Assembly: GCA_946894095.1 (NCBI GenBank)
Contig: OX335644.1
Location: forward strand, 25,091,595-25,155,594
Direction of reading: 5' to 3'
Length of the DNA: 64,000 nt
Source: Incurvaria masculella
Lineage: Eukaryota > Arthropoda > Insecta > Lepidoptera > Incurvariidae
Shown here: positions 1 to 11,380 of the stretch, piece after piece
Layout: every line of letters starts with the position of its first letter
How positions within the stretch are numbered: position 1 is the first letter of the stretch
Program-made: the position numbers and the translations under genes
The notes under the pieces: generated by a model
Seen by the model: only the letters and a program-made list of their open reading frames with translations
Told to the model about the DNA's origin: nothing
The model's database searches: none

Positions 1-112
1 TCTACCTAAAAAGGGTTTATTTGTGTTTTATTGTGTCAAAATATTTTTTTTTTTAAATGATATTATGCCCGTGCAAAGCCGGGACAGGCTGCTAGTTTCT
101 AATAAATAAATT
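1..112 (+). repeat. Probable LINE 3' tail fragment
   Basis: The stretch around 66-104 (CCCGTGCAAAGCCGGGACAG, then GGCTGCTAGT) resembles the short 3' end shared by many lepidopteran non-LTR elements of RTE type. It sits in the CstF50 intron before exon 146-237. Assigned by recognition of the tail only. Confidence 0.4.
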
Positions 113-145
113 CTCCTTCCATGGTTAATAAATCTGTGTTTTTAG

Positions 146-3100
146 ATTCTGGACGTGGAGCGTATGTTGGCCAAGTCAGCGCCCGATGAGGTGGACCCGG
201 GCCGCGAGCAGCAGGGGCACCCCGTCATCAGGACCCTGTGAGTCTCCGTCCGTTTTGTTTGTGTGTTTGTTCCATCTACTGAATTCTAGGACTTACCGAA
301 GTGTGCAATAATATAATCAAATAAAAATTAACAGAATTAAAGCAGTAATTTATTTGATAATGGATACGTAATTACCGTTATTTCATCCATTTGAGGTTAT
401 CCAACAACGTCTATATTGAAGTTGAATGATTAAAAATAATAAAAAATCATCTTTTGGTCTGGACATTCGTCGGGAGCAGGATTCGAACCTGTGACAACTG
501 CCAAAACTGTCAACATCAAGCGGAGTTTCTTGCCAGTTCTTTGCTGGGATTGCTGAACTGGCTAATTACAAAATATGTCAAATCCGAGTGCAGTATCCTG
601 TCTACGAATGATGAATAAATAATAAACAATATTGGGAGCAATGACGGGACACTGCCCACTCAATAAGCACCTCCATAAATTGGGGATAACAGATAGCCCT
701 CAACGCCGTGGCTGCATGGAGGCAACAGAGACAACAGCCCATGCACTGTCGGAGTGCAGGAGTGTAGCCGATCAACGGGCACGGACCCTGGGAGCACCGG
801 GATCCCTCCCAGAGGCCTGCGGGAATTTTACCACTTGCTGGACTTTTGGGCCGAGCTGGGATGGCTCACTTAGTCACCCCTGTTACTCACAATGACCTCT
901 ATTTAGTAGTAGGCTTAGCACGGATAACATTTGCCCAACAGACTAACTAACTAACCATTGATGAGGTCGTTGCCTTCTACGATGCAGGTATGACCACACG
1001 GACGAGATCACCTCCCTGGACTTCCATCCTCGCGAGCAGGTGCTCGTCTCGGGCTCTCGTGACATGTCCATCAAGCTGTTCGACATCACCAAGGCGTCTG
1101 CAAAGAAGGCTTACCGTTCCATCACGGTGAGTCTACCGAAGATACTTCCTTGAGGCAATCCACAGACTATGTAATTAAGTATGGATATATGTACTTAATA
1201 TTTATTAACTTGCTTACTCTTCTGTCTGTTTATTTATTCGTTTAATTGTCCGTTTGGTACAAATGTTGCAATTAATTTTAAACAAATTTCCCGATGACCT
1301 GGATACTTGAAATTTCAAATACGGCTCAGGACTGGATGACAATGCAACAAAAAAAGGAGAGGTTGATCGTGTTAACGTGCCGAGGGTCCCGTCATTGCTG
1401 GAAATGGACATAAAAAGCCTGAATAGTTCAGGACACAGAGTGCGAAGAAATTCACACTCTGTTGATTATTTTGCAATGTCATACTACAAAAATTAGTGCC
1501 CAGCCGCACGCACGCACTCATCTTGAATATGAACTGCACGGGACAGTTCGAAATGTCGGCCAAAAGGACTGAGGACAATAACTGTGGTAAGCCAATCTCA
1601 GACAATAGTTTAAAAATTGGGACTTCGGAAATCTAGCTTTTTTAAAATAGTATGACGTTTTGAGCAAAAGTAATTAGTTGGTGCACAACTACCTTCATAC
1701 GTGTACGTATATTGGTAATTTTGTTTCAAAATTTCCAAACAACCATTGTCAGCCTCGGTGCCCAGTGGCGCGACACTTCGGCGATCGCTCTCCGAAGTTA
1801 AGCAACGCTGGGTCCGGTCTGGTCTTGGATGGGTGACCATTCGACCGTTGAGAGAGGCTGGCCGTGGTTCGGATTCCACGTTAAGCTATAGGTCCCCTTC
1901 CTTACTTACTAGGTGGTAGGGTTTATCCCGCCTGGGTTGGTACCATCGCATTGGATGAACGATGGTCGAAGCGGCAATGAAAATTGTCCGTGTTTTTATC
2001 CAGTTCAATGTAGCCGTGCAATATAAGGAAGGTCCTGGCATGGCACCTAGTTCCCATGTGGTGTGTTGGGCTAATACCATGACAGAACTTGTGGTATTAG
2101 CCATCCATGTCGAGTCACATAAAAAAATAAAATAATAATATAACAATTCTGGAAAACATGCGTGTGACGGACGGACACGTTTTTTCGCTTTTTGCGAGGG
2201 CACCCTCAAAACAGACTCAGAAAGGTGCATGAGCACAAAATGACTATTTTCCCGGTGCCAGGACGCGGAGCCGGTGCTGTGCGTGGCGTTCCACCCGCTT
2301 GGCGACCACATCATCGCGTCCACGACGCACCCCGTCATCCGGCTGTACGACGTCAACACGGGCCAGTGCTTCGTGTGCCCCGTACTCTCGCACCACCACA
2401 AGAAGCGCGTACACTCCATCAAGTGAGTTCGACCTACTTGGCTTCGCTAAATTAAATTAAGGTTGGCCCGTAAGCATCCGAAAATTACGTTTCCCATACT
2501 AACATAGTTTAATAATAATTTGAAAACCACTGTTCCAATTTACTTTTAAAATCAGGCAACAAATACATGGGTCTGCATGATTTTATTTTTTCAGAAAATT
2601 TATCATGCGTCAAACCAGAGACAAAACAAAACGTGTATGAAGATTTTCTTTTTGCTTTCATTTGATTCGATTTAGATTTTTCAAAACAACAATGACGTGC
2701 ATATTTGTTTTCAAAATATTAGTAAATTACGTTTGTATGGGGAGCATAGCTTACGGGCCATTCTTAAGTGCTTTTTTACCCCTTTTTAGGGTTCCGTACC
2801 CAAAGGGTGAAAACGGAACCCTATTACTAAACCTACGCTGTCCGTCCGTCTGCCCGCCCGTCCGTCCGTCCGTCCGTCCGTCCGTCACAGGGCTGTGTCT
2901 CAAATTTTCACAGAGTGTGTATTTATTTTACGGCTATAACAATAAATAGGCTAAAATAAAAAAATTATAAAAATTAAAAGGGGGTTTTACGTGATTTTTT
3001 TGTGTTAAATCTTGTACAGTTTTTACTTTTATTATCTGTCCTAGCTACAGGACATTAAGTAAAAAAAGTTTGATTCGTTTGAGTTTGGGGTGCTTGGTAT

Positions 3101-6100
3101 GCGTCTAGTGATGCACCCTAATGGTTATAGCCTTCTGTTCGACAGGTACTAGGTCCGTGGAACTTGCATACCTAATTCCTCTAAATAACACCTATATCTG
3201 GAGCATCCGTCGCAGATAACCTCAGCAGCCGTTTCACAAACTTATTTCTCTGCCGCACCGCCAGGATATGGAACTGTCTACCGGCGGATGCCTATCCTGA
3301 AACCTATAACCTGGGAGTCTTCAAACGTAATTTGAACAAGCTCTGCGATTGTCCGTAAATACGCTGGCGTGGTGGCTTTTATGAAGAGTAATCCATACTT
3401 TACTATACATTTAAAACTTGGTTAGTCAGGGAAAACAAACCAGTTCGAATTGGACTGCATTTAATTATTTATTTAGGAAAAACCACAGAGGCAAATACAG
3501 AAAAAACATAAAAATCAAAATTATAAAGTGACAAGAAATCTCCCTCTGAAACATAAAAAATATTGATAATATTGATGGTACAAAACGGTAATCATAAACA
3601 CAAAACATATTGAAACTAAACTTAATTAGAAACATATTTTAGGCAGAAAAAGAGTACCAATAAAAAATAATTTAAGCTTCAGAAGTGCAAATACGGGTTT
3701 CTAAGGGGTGAGAACCAATACATCAGATACTCTCGCACCGGTAAAAAAAACCCTTTATATTTCCCTTTTGAACTGGTTTTGGGCTGGATGAACGATATTT
3801 AAGGTGGCCCAACCCGGCGGGCCTAACTCATTTGCGGGCACGGTACAAAACCGTGCTGTTGCGCTCTGGGACCTTCTCTGTTTCAAAGAACAAGACAGGC
3901 TCCGTGACGAGGAAGATGCAACCTGTCCACAAAAAAGACAATGTGCATAGTGTATGATTTGGTAAGATTTACGAAAATTTTAATTTCAAAACGACTTATA
4001 GCTAAAAGTAAACCACGACCGCTGTAGTCAAAAATCTAACAAAAACCAAATAGATTTTAAATCTTCATTAAATAAGCTATGTCTGATGACTAATCTTTTT
4101 AAGATGTTCTTACTTTATCATTGCGTAATCCACCTCCAAAGTTATTGTATAAAACGCGCGAAAAATTCGAACTTTCGGACGTTATAACTTGGAAACCAAA
4201 CACAATTTTACAATGCCAATGGTCATCAGACATCTAGTTCGATCAAATAAAGATATTTTGAGCAAAATTTTGGATCTCTGACAAGAAATATGGGCGTGAT
4301 CTTCTTTCCCCTTTTGTATGGGGAGATGAGCGGGATGGGCCACCTTAAGTGTTGATTATGGTTTTTTAGAACCTGTTCAGTTTAAGAACCACTCGTCTGG
4401 TTCTCGACCCAGTTCTAGAACCCGAAAATAAAAACAGCCATCCCTTAAATACATTTCATGCCACGGTCACAAAGCAAGGTGGGCGAATATGGTATTGTTG
4501 TCAGATTCTCACCGAACGGCAAGTACTACGCGAGTGGGAGCGCCGATGGCTCGGTGAAACTGTGGGACACGGTCAGCAACCGCTGCTTCAACACGTTCCT
4601 GAACGCGCACGAAGGCTCCGAGGTGTCGTCCGTGCTCTTCACCAGGAACAGCAAGGTGACATTTTTGAAAATTTACGGCTTTTCACGCGGCGGGAGGAGA
4701 TTTTCTCGGATGTTTCGAGCCGATCGTTCAGACCGTTGTAGAGGAGGCAGCCGCGACGTCTGCACGCATGACATACAATTTAGGTTGTTTTTTTTCAAAC
4801 CAATATAAGTGCTCGCTTAACCTTACTTTGAGTGAAACCCTCCAACTCTGATACAATGTTTGGACTATGTTTGTGTTTAATCTTTTATTAACAGAAAGCC
4901 CTAAGTAAATTCTACTTTTCTAGGTTCAATAGTTCTAGAGATTTCAAGGGTTATTTGAAAATTTGTTTATTTTGGCCTCTTTTACCCTGTCAAGAACTGA
5001 AATGCTTTTTCAGAAAGCATTTTCTTCAAAGAAAGCTACTCTAAAGCTTATACATTCCTAGGTACAATGGTTATGGCGATTCCATGTTTAATGCCAATTG
5101 TTGTATGAAAATGTGTAAATTTAAAATAATTATTTCCTTTTAATTGTTCCCATCTTAAGGTGGCCCAACCCGCTCAAATCCCCATACAAACGGGGAAAGA
5201 AGATCACACCCATATTTCTTGTCAAAGATCCCAAATTTTGCTCAAAGTAGCTTTATTTGATCGATCTAGATGTCTGATGACCATTGGCATTGTAAAATTG
5301 TGTTTGGTTTCTAAGTTATAAGGTCCGAAAGTTCTATTTTTTCGCGCGTTTTATGCAGTAACTTTGGAGGTGGATTACGCAATGATAACGTAAGAAGATC
5401 TTAAAAAGATTAGTCATCAGACATAGCATATTGAATCAAGATTTATGATCTATTTGGTTTTTGTTAGATTTTTGACTACAGCGGTCGTGGTTTACTTTTA
5501 GCTATAAGTCGTTTTGAAATTTATATTTTCGTAAATCTTACGAAATCATACACTATGCACATTGTCTTTTTTGTGGACATGTTGCATCTTCCTCATCACG
5601 GAGCCTGTCTTATTCTTTGAAACAGAGAAGGTCCCAGAGCGCAACAGCACGGTTTTGTACCTTGCCCGCGAATGAGTTAGTCCCGCCGGGTTGGGCCACC
5701 TTAAAAGGAATCAGCTGCGTAAATTTCATGTTTAAGTGTTCATGGGTTCCGGAGGTTTCTATATGAGTTTGTAGGTGGTTTTCACTTGTCTATTTTGTCC
5801 TCTTTTACCCCCTTAACAGAGGTATTTCGAAAAATACGTTCTTAGCAAGCATTGTCACCTTAAAGAAAGCTACTGTGAACATTTCAAAATTCTGGGTTTA
5901 GTGGTTCCGGAGGTTCCGTGTTTAATGCCTAAGTGTTGCATGAAAATGTGTAAATTTTAGCCTCTTTTACCCCCTTAACAATATAATTTTGGAAAATATT
6001 TTATTAATGAGTGTTTTCGTCGTAAAAGGACACCACTCTAAAAATTTTTAGTTTTAAGGTTCAGTGGTTTCAGAGATATCGTGATGCGCGAGTCGTGAGT

Positions 6101-7749
6101 AGCTTATACCACGAATAATGCTCTCCGGCGGCATAATATCACCCTTTGTCATCTTTTAACAGTCCATCGGAATGATCAATGCCAACATTACTCCAATAAG
6201 ACCCACCGTCCTGATTTTCGTAGCCCCGTGAAATTTCTAAAAGCAATGTGCGGTGCGCTCTATATAACAAAAAGTAACCTCGGTTTCTGGTGTCCGCAGT
6301 ACTTGCTGACATCCGGCAAGGACTCCACCATCAAGCTCTGGGAGCTGGCCAGTAGCCGCTGTCTCATTGCTTACACCGGTGCCGGCACCACAGGTAAGTG
6401 CCGCTTCTCAACTCATTCCGGGTATGGAACAATCGTTTAAAAAAATATCTTTTGACAAATTGGTTGATAGCAAGAATAAAAAAAAAGAGACAAATCCTAG
6501 AGTGTAACTGGTGAAGTGTAAAGAGCAGTGCAACAAAGGAGCATAATTTGATGGCTAATATAGTACGCACAAAACTTATTCATCGCCTTTCTGCTGATCA
6601 TGCTTATGGGTGCAGGCAAGCAAGAGTACCTGGCGCAGGCGGTGCTGAACCATACAGAGGACTACGTTCTGTTCCCGGACGAGGCGACCACCTCGCTGTG
6701 CGCTTGGAACTCGCGCAACGCATCGCGCGCGCAGCTCATGTCCTTAGGGCACAACGGCGCTGTCAGGTAAGTGTGTGCGATGACAGTAGTGTCAGTGAAG
6801 GTTGTCTGTGTGTGTGTGTGTGTGTGTATTAGTGAAAAAACCGGCCAAGTGCGAGTCGGACTCGCACACGAAGGGTTCCGTACCATCGAAAAAAATAAAA
6901 CAAAAAATCACGTTTTTTGTATGGTAATTAAAATTAAAGGGGGCTTTAATTATTTTTTAATCTTACCTATTTGTTGTTATAGCGGCAAAATAAATACACA
7001 CTCTGTGAAAATTTCAGCTGTCTACCTGTTACGGTTACTGAGATACAGCCATGTGACAGACGGACAGACGGACGGACGGACGGACGGACGGACGGACGGA
7101 CGGACGGACGGACGGACGGACGGACGGACGGACGGACGGACAGCGGAGGCTTAGTAATAGGGTTCCGTTTTCACCCTTTGGGTACAGAACCCTAAAAACG
7201 GTGAGCATAGGTGTAATGAAAGAGGCTGTTTGTGAAGGAGTAAGATCTAGTGAAAGATGCTGTTAGAGGGAGGGTGTATGTTAGTAAAGGTTGTGTGTGT
7301 GAATTAGTGAAAAACGGTGAGTATGGGTATCTTGGAAGAGGTGAAGGGAGAGTTTTGTTTTGTGTATGGGTGAAATATAGAGTGTATGGGTGTTATGAAT
7401 AAGGTGTTTTGTGTATAAGGAAAAGTTGTCAGTGCTCGGGAAAGACACAGTTAGAGAGAAAGGGTGTATGTGAGGGTGTGTAGTAAGGGTGGAAAATATT
7501 TAGGTGTGTGAAGGTGTGGTAGTGAAAAATAGTGTAACAAGGTTTTTTGCGAGGCATTGACGACTGACAACATTAGATAATGATTTATGCTGGTTTATTT
7601 TGTTATGTATTATTTAAACCTGGAAAAGTATGTTAAAATAGTGTTGTCATCTCTTCAGGTACATGGTGCACTCCTCGACAGCGCCAGCGTTCCTTACATG
7701 CAGCGATGACTACAGGGCCAGGTTCTGGTACCGACGCAACACCAACTAA
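146..7749 (+). CDS. CstF50: Cleavage stimulation factor subunit 1 (CstF50), 3' seven exons, 5'-partial
   Basis: CstF50 is the WD40 subunit of the cleavage stimulation factor that binds GU-rich RNA downstream of poly(A) sites in the nucleus. Exons: 146-237, 988-1126, 2262-2422, 4505-4655, 6300-6393, 6616-6766 and 7659-7749, with stop TAA at 7747-7749. All junctions are GT-AG and the phases agree throughout, giving about 292 residues that match the C-terminal two thirds of animal CSTF1 (about 430 aa). Recognisable blocks are [11 protein letters not shown] at the start, [71 protein letters not shown] and the C-terminal [13 protein letters not shown], which are successive WD blades. The N-terminal homodimerisation region and first blade must lie left of the window. 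Introns hold a 5S-SINE, two TTAA MITEs, LINE scraps and a (CCGT)n repeat, none touching a splice site. Confidence 0.96.
515..630 (+). repeat. Interspersed repeat tail, family also at 33233 and 63068
   Basis: The block TTTCTTGCCAGTTCTT, a GCTGAACTGGCTAA core, AAATCCGAGTGCAGT and a terminal GATGAATAAA with A-rich run recurs at 33233-33365 and 63068-63185. The common A-rich 3' end suggests a LINE or SINE tail. It lies in a CstF50 intron. Confidence 0.6.
632..900 (+). pseudogene. Non-LTR retrotransposon ORF2 C-terminal remnant
   Basis: An open 87-codon stretch reads [15 protein letters not shown], then CRGCMEA-like and [14 protein letters not shown] motifs, ending near FWSELG-type residues. This is the conserved tail after the RNase H domain of many insect non-LTR retrotransposons (GHxxLNxHL...CxxC...HxxxxC). 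It is only the last part of ORF2 and is stranded in the intron between CstF50 exons 1 and 2 of the window, so it is a dead fragment. Confidence 0.65.
1749..2138 (+). mobile_element. 5S rRNA-headed SINE, copy 1
   Basis: The head (about 1755-1870) contains CCGAAGTTAAGCAACG and TCTTGGATGGGTGACC, matching the internal control region of 5S rRNA. The body holds CGCATTGGATGAACGATGG and ATTGTCCGTGTTTT, and the element ends in CACATAAAAAAA. It sits in the CstF50 intron 988-1126/2262-2422. Sister copies lie at 30829, 36846, 55512 and, inverted, 57625. Confidence 0.85.
2457..2767. mobile_element. TTAA-flanked MITE (GGCCCGTAAGC family), copy 1
   Basis: Ends are TTAAGGTTGGCCCGTAAGC and GCTTACGGGCCATTCTTAA, imperfect terminal inverted repeats flanked by TTAA. 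Relatives at 23814-24189 and 54683-55035 share the termini and an internal AAACTACGTTTGTATG-type block. TTAA target sites point to piggyBac-type mobilisation (inference). No coding capacity. Confidence 0.75.
2785..3020 (-). mobile_element. (CCGT)n-containing lepidopteran interspersed element, copy 1
   Basis: Begins with TTAGGGTTCCGTACCCAAAG, carries (CCGT)n at about 2838-2885, then CAGGGCTGT, TTTTCACAGAGTGTGTATTT and A/T-rich DNA. Full relatives elsewhere start with ACCGGCCAAGTGCGAGTCGG and end in this GGGTTCCG block. It resembles published microsatellite-associated interspersed elements of moths. Inverted relative to the copies at 6835, 29710 and 36445. Confidence 0.7.
3090..3410 (+). pseudogene. 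Non-LTR retrotransposon RT C-terminal fragment
   Basis: In shifting frames the stretch reads [14 protein letters not shown], [24 protein letters not shown] and NKL residues. This is the conserved end of the reverse transcriptase ORF of jockey/CR1-type elements (RxxRxWNxLPxxxFPxxYxxxxFKxxxN). Frameshifts and stops make it a dead relic in the CstF50 intron. A related inverted fragment lies at 62870-63420. Confidence 0.6.
3799..4348. mobile_element. TTAA-flanked MITE (AAGGTGGCCCAACCCG family), copy 1
   Basis: TTAAGGTGGCCCAACCCG at one end and GATGGGCCACCTTAA at the other; about 550 bp. Internally it shares long blocks such as ACTATGCACATTGTCTTTTT (inverted here) with copies at 5155, 27460, 47518 and 56089. 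It lies 150 bp upstream of a CstF50 exon. Confidence 0.85.
4800..5154 (+). repeat. Degenerate intronic repeat with CCTCTTTTACCC motif
   Basis: This stretch and 5705-6100 share repeated segments with CCTCTTTTACCCCCTTAAC, AAAATGTGTAAATTT and AAGAAAGCTACT motifs, spaced roughly 180-200 bp, split by the MITE at 5155. It looks like a diverged tandem or LINE-tail repeat. No coding sequence seen. Confidence 0.5.
5155..5704. mobile_element. TTAA-flanked MITE (AAGGTGGCCCAACCCG family), copy 2
   Basis: TTAAGGTGGCCCAACCCGC to GGGTTGGGCCACCTTAA, in the opposite orientation to copy 1 and nearly the same length, so the two could pair as a long inverted repeat within one CstF50 pre-mRNA region (one exon lies between them). 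Confidence 0.87.
5705..6110 (+). repeat. Degenerate intronic repeat, continuation of 4800-5154
   Basis: Two further copies of the CCTCTTTTACCCCCTTAAC motif (near 5800 and 5965), each followed by a GTTTAGTGGTT/TCAGTGGTT-like block. Non-coding; intron before the CstF50 exon at 6300. Confidence 0.5.
6835..7196 (+). mobile_element. (CGGA)n-containing lepidopteran interspersed element, copy 2
   Basis: Starts AACCGGCCAAGTGCGAGTCG and ends with GGGTTCCGTTTTCACCCTTT and AACCCTAAAA. The internal (CGGA)n runs about 7059-7142, one of the longest pure runs here. Located in the last CstF50 intron. Confidence 0.8.
7197..7540 (+). repeat. G/T-rich, A/G-rich degenerate low-complexity intron
   Basis: The non-repeat part of the last CstF50 intron is strongly G/T-skewed with recurring GTGTAT, GTGAAGG, AGTGAAAA and GGTGTATG words, like the sequence just after the donor at 6767-6830. 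It looks like an old simple-repeat expansion. A similar skewed stretch is at 30300-30420. Confidence 0.45.
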
Positions 7750-7902
7750 CCTCAAAAAGTGTCTATGCATTTATTATCTTTGTGTAACCATGGAGTCAAC
7801 GATGGCTTAATCCTGGCGCTTAGAATTATAGTTGGAAGTTTGAAAATATGTGTAAGATTCGTATGTCTGGAATATTGTATAAGTTTTATGGTTTAAAATA
7901 AA
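7750..7902 (+). terminator. CstF50 3' UTR with AATAAA poly(A) signal
   Basis: A short 3' UTR follows the stop codon. A canonical AATAAA lies at 7897-7902, and a T-rich, GT-containing stretch (ttttgtttttattttatt) follows from about 7920, the usual arrangement of a cleavage site. No later AATAAA is needed to end this gene before the repeat array at 8.5 kb. Confidence 0.8.
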
Positions 7903-8469
7903 GTGTAGGTAACTATACATTTTGTTTTTATTTTATTCCAATTTTTTTATGAACTTGAGATGGAAGGCTTACGACCTACTGTCGTGATGTTAGCCAATCA
8001 CACCACATATAAACCATGGAGGCGAACAATGTATGGAGAAATAACCTCCAAACAAGGAGCGCGCAAAAAATTACGCCACCCGACTTACAACATTGTATCG
8101 CCGTACATATTTGTAGCGCAGTGATGAAAACGGAGAAAAAACCAATTTGAAGTCTCCCAAATTGGTAGGTAAACCGATACAGATAAGAATTATTTTTCAA
8201 TAAACGAGATGGTCGTTACGTCATTCTTCATTCGTAATGATGTATTCAGCGAGTGCCGAAACCAAAGAATATATGCCGAAACAAAGGCCACATTCCTCCG
8301 GCGGCACAATTGAGGTGTCGACACTTTTTTAGTTCCATCCGTTCTCCTGTTATTTCTTATCATTTCTTTACTTAGCAGGACTAAAGGATAATTAGTAGCA
8401 GCAATAATTCGCTTATATTGAAGAATCAAAGTTAGTGTGTAGACTTAAACGTCGACGATTAATGTCGAC
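7903..8469. other. Intergenic/intronic spacer between CstF50 and the X-exon array
   Basis: No exon, splice-supported ORF or recognised repeat was found. If the PLC epsilon gene continues left of the window, this is part of its intron. Confidence 0.5.
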
Positions 8470-8686
8470 ATGTATCCGCTACTGTACTCTTCCGTTAGCC
8501 GGTAGGCATTGTGCTTATTCGCCACGTAGTACTGTGGCTGATTGGATCCCATCTCCCGCGGGGCCGACGGCGTATTGACCGCCTCTGGCGTCGTCAACTG
8601 ACTGTCGGACGAGAGTTGGGAGGTCGACTCACCTGGCTGTACAGCTCGACACTGGACTCGCCCTTCAGCTGGTGGCCGGTGAGGTA
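8470..8686 (-). pseudogene. Most diverged copy of the PLCE1 X-box exon (array left edge)
   Basis: The 5' half (about 8480-8601) reads QLTTPEAVNTPSAPREMGSN then QPQYYVANKHNAYRL. This is clearly related to the [12 protein letters not shown]...[15 protein letters not shown] of exon 22247-22409, keeping His-Asn but differing at many residues. It is followed by a 31-bp GT...AG mini-intron (8602-8632) and a standard 3' half (8633-8686). It is either the oldest array copy or a paralogous exon. Confidence 0.7.
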
Positions 8687-10301
8687 GTATTCCGGGAGGT
8701 CACGACATTTTTGGTCACGACAAGGTAAATGGCTGAATCTGGGTTCGCATGTTAGAGACCAACCCTTTGATGCTAAATATATAGGTCTGCCCGTGCCAAG
8801 TGGTTGCGTTATCTAGATTGGCTATATAAAATAGATGCTGGTATGTACCTGCTAATGAATATACTGATTATCTGGAAACATTGATACCTATTAATTATAC
8901 AACAATAAACAGACGGTTGCTTAATTAAATACTTAAATATACCTAAAGTTATATGTGTAACCTAAATCGCCTATAACTACTAAATGCAACCAAAGATTTG
9001 TTCAGTTTTTGTATTGCTAAGCAAGTATGTATTGATACTTTCATGCTTCGTCATTTGCATACATTTACCTTATCATATGTATTTTTTGTCACCATAACTA
9101 CTTTTTCAGGCGCCTTATCTACGTAACGCAACCACTTGGAACAAGCAGACTGACACATTTAGCTTCAGAGGGTTGTACTTTATCCTGTGAACCCAGTTTC
9201 AGCCATTTACGTTATCGTTACCATTTTTGTCGCGACCTCCTAGTCTATAGGTGTTGTGGCTGCTGACGATGTAGTACTGGCTGAGCGGGCCGCCCGTCTC
9301 CCTCGCGCTCGCGCCTCCCGTCGACGGCGCGTCGTCCCCCTCTGGCGTCGTCAACTGACTGTCGGACGAGAGTTGGGAGGTCGACTCACCTGGCTGTACA
9401 GCTCGACACTGGACTCGCCCTTCAGCTGGTGGCCGGTGAGGTAGTATTCCGGGAGGTCACGACATTTTTGGTCACGACAAGGTAAATGGCTGAATCTGGG
9501 TTCGCATGTTAGAGACCAACCCTCTGATGCTAAATATATAGGTCTGCCCGTGCCAAGTGGTTGCGTTATCTAGATTGGCTATATAAAATAGATGCTGGTA
9601 TGTACCTGCTAATGAATATACTGATTATCTGGAAACATTGATACCTATTAATTATACAACAATAAACAGACGGTTGCTTAATTAAATACTTAAATATACC
9701 TAAAGTTATATGTGTAACCTAAATCGCCTATAACTACTAAATGCAACCAAAGATTTGTTCAGTTTTTGTATTGCTAAGCAAGTATGTATTGATACTTTCA
9801 TGCTTCGTCGTTTGCATACATTTACCTTATCATATGTATTTTTTGTCACCATAACTACTTTTTCAGGCGCCTTATCTACGTAACGCAACCACTTGGAACA
9901 AGCAGACTGACACATTTAGCTTCAGAGGGTTGTACTTTATCCTGTGAACCCAGTTTCAGCCATTTACGTTATCGTTACCATTTTTGTCGCGACCTCCTAG
10001 TCTATAGGTGTTGTGGCTGCTGACGATGTAGTACTGGCTGAGCGGGCCGCCCGTCTCCCTCGCGCTCGCGCCTCCCGTCGACGGCGCGTCGTCCCCCTCT
10101 GGCGTCGTCAACTGACTGTCGGACGAGAGTTGGGAGGTCGACTCACCTGGCTGTACAGCTCGACACTGGACTCGCCCTTCAGCTGGTGGCCGGTGAGGTA
10201 GTATTCCGGGAGGTCACGACATTTTTGGTCACGACAAGGTAAATGGCTGAATCTGGGTTCGCATGTTAGAGACCAACCCTCTGATGCTAAATATATAGGT
10301 C

Positions 10302-10730
10302 TGTTTAATCGAATGACAAGGATGACAGCACAATTTTGATTTTGGTCAAAATTCAGTTATCTTTGTGGAATGTGGGCAGTTCTTTCAGTTCAATCCATTT
10401 GCATTGGATGGTTTCGAATGCGACCTAACGGTCAGTCTGCTTTTACCGCGCAATCTGCGAGCGCATGCCACCTCGTAACGCTCCGCCGCGCGTGTACCAT
10501 GAACATTTTTCGATCCCTGCCATATTAAGAAGAAACAAGCACAAGCACGATCAGCTCTTTTCTGGGAAGTGAACTGGTGCCTATGGAGTTCTCCACATCG
10601 ACGCAGCACTAGCCTTCGTCCCGTCGTGCAAGGGTCTGGTGACGTCCAGCTGGGAGCGCTAGATTCCTGAAGGTGCGGCTGGGGAGAGGTGGTGAGTCTG
10701 CCCACATCTATACAGTCCACTATTTCCGCT
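10302..10730 (+). repeat. BEL 5' LTR
   Basis: 429 bp starting TGTTTAATCGAATGACAAGG and ending CCACTATTTCCGCT (possibly three bases more, ACA). Compared with the 3' LTR I see only one clear difference (GAGAGGTGG versus GAGAGCTGG). Confidence 0.88.
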
Positions 10731-10878
10731 ACATAATCTTTTGATCCTTCTCACCAAATTCTTTTCAAAAAGAAAAATCGTGCTGTCATATTTGTGTTAA
10801 ATACCAAATCGGTGATAATTCATGGCAAATCATTCATTCTATTCTATTTCTCCTATTATTTATTCGGAAGTGTTTGAG

Positions 10879-11189
10879 CGATACTACGTATCCTTAAATT
10901 GTAACATACCATATACATTTCGAGCGATATTAAGTATCCATAATTAACATTTAAAATATGTACAACTAGTGTTTTGTTGCGATATTACGTATCCAATTTC
11001 TTCAATTATTGTTCGATAAAGTTGGTTATTCATTTCTACGAAATAATAACTATACTTTTAATCCATTTTGTAGCGATATTACGTATCCACAAAGGCCCTT
11101 TTCTGTAAAACTATTTACGAGACTTACGAGACCTATTCTATTGCAATAGTTATATATGTTCAGTTGTATTTTCACGATATTACGTATCT
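10879..11189 (+). promoter_or_regulatory. Five GATATTACGTATCC-type motifs in the BEL 5' leader
   Basis: Copies at 10879-10893, 10924-10939, 10979-10994, 11073-11088 and 11174-11189 match GCGATATTACGTATCC with one or two changes, at spacings of 45-101 bp. The core TACGTA is palindromic. A partial inverted match (GGATACATAATATT) follows the stop codon near 16998. Likely protein-binding or RNA cis-elements (inference). Confidence 0.6.
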
Positions 11190-11380
11190 GAATACGAACA
11201 TATTATTGTCTAAGCTTGAATCTGCATTCAACATAATAGTTTAACAAAATAATTGATTATATTTCTTCATTATTCGGCCGCGCCAGCCGCGACGAATGTT
11301 AAAACTACCTTCATACATGTTCCCGCGCAGCGCTTCGCGCCAATCGCGCGGCAACGCGCCCGTTCCTATACCTATCTACG

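Noticed and set aside
1755..1870. Functional 5S rRNA gene
   Set aside because: Only part of the 5S sequence is present, fused to a dispersed body with an A-tail and found in five copies: a SINE head.
4458..4808. Stand-alone 116-residue WD-repeat protein
   Set aside because: It is the CstF50 exon 4505-4655 read through its acceptor and donor; splice phases join it to neighbours.
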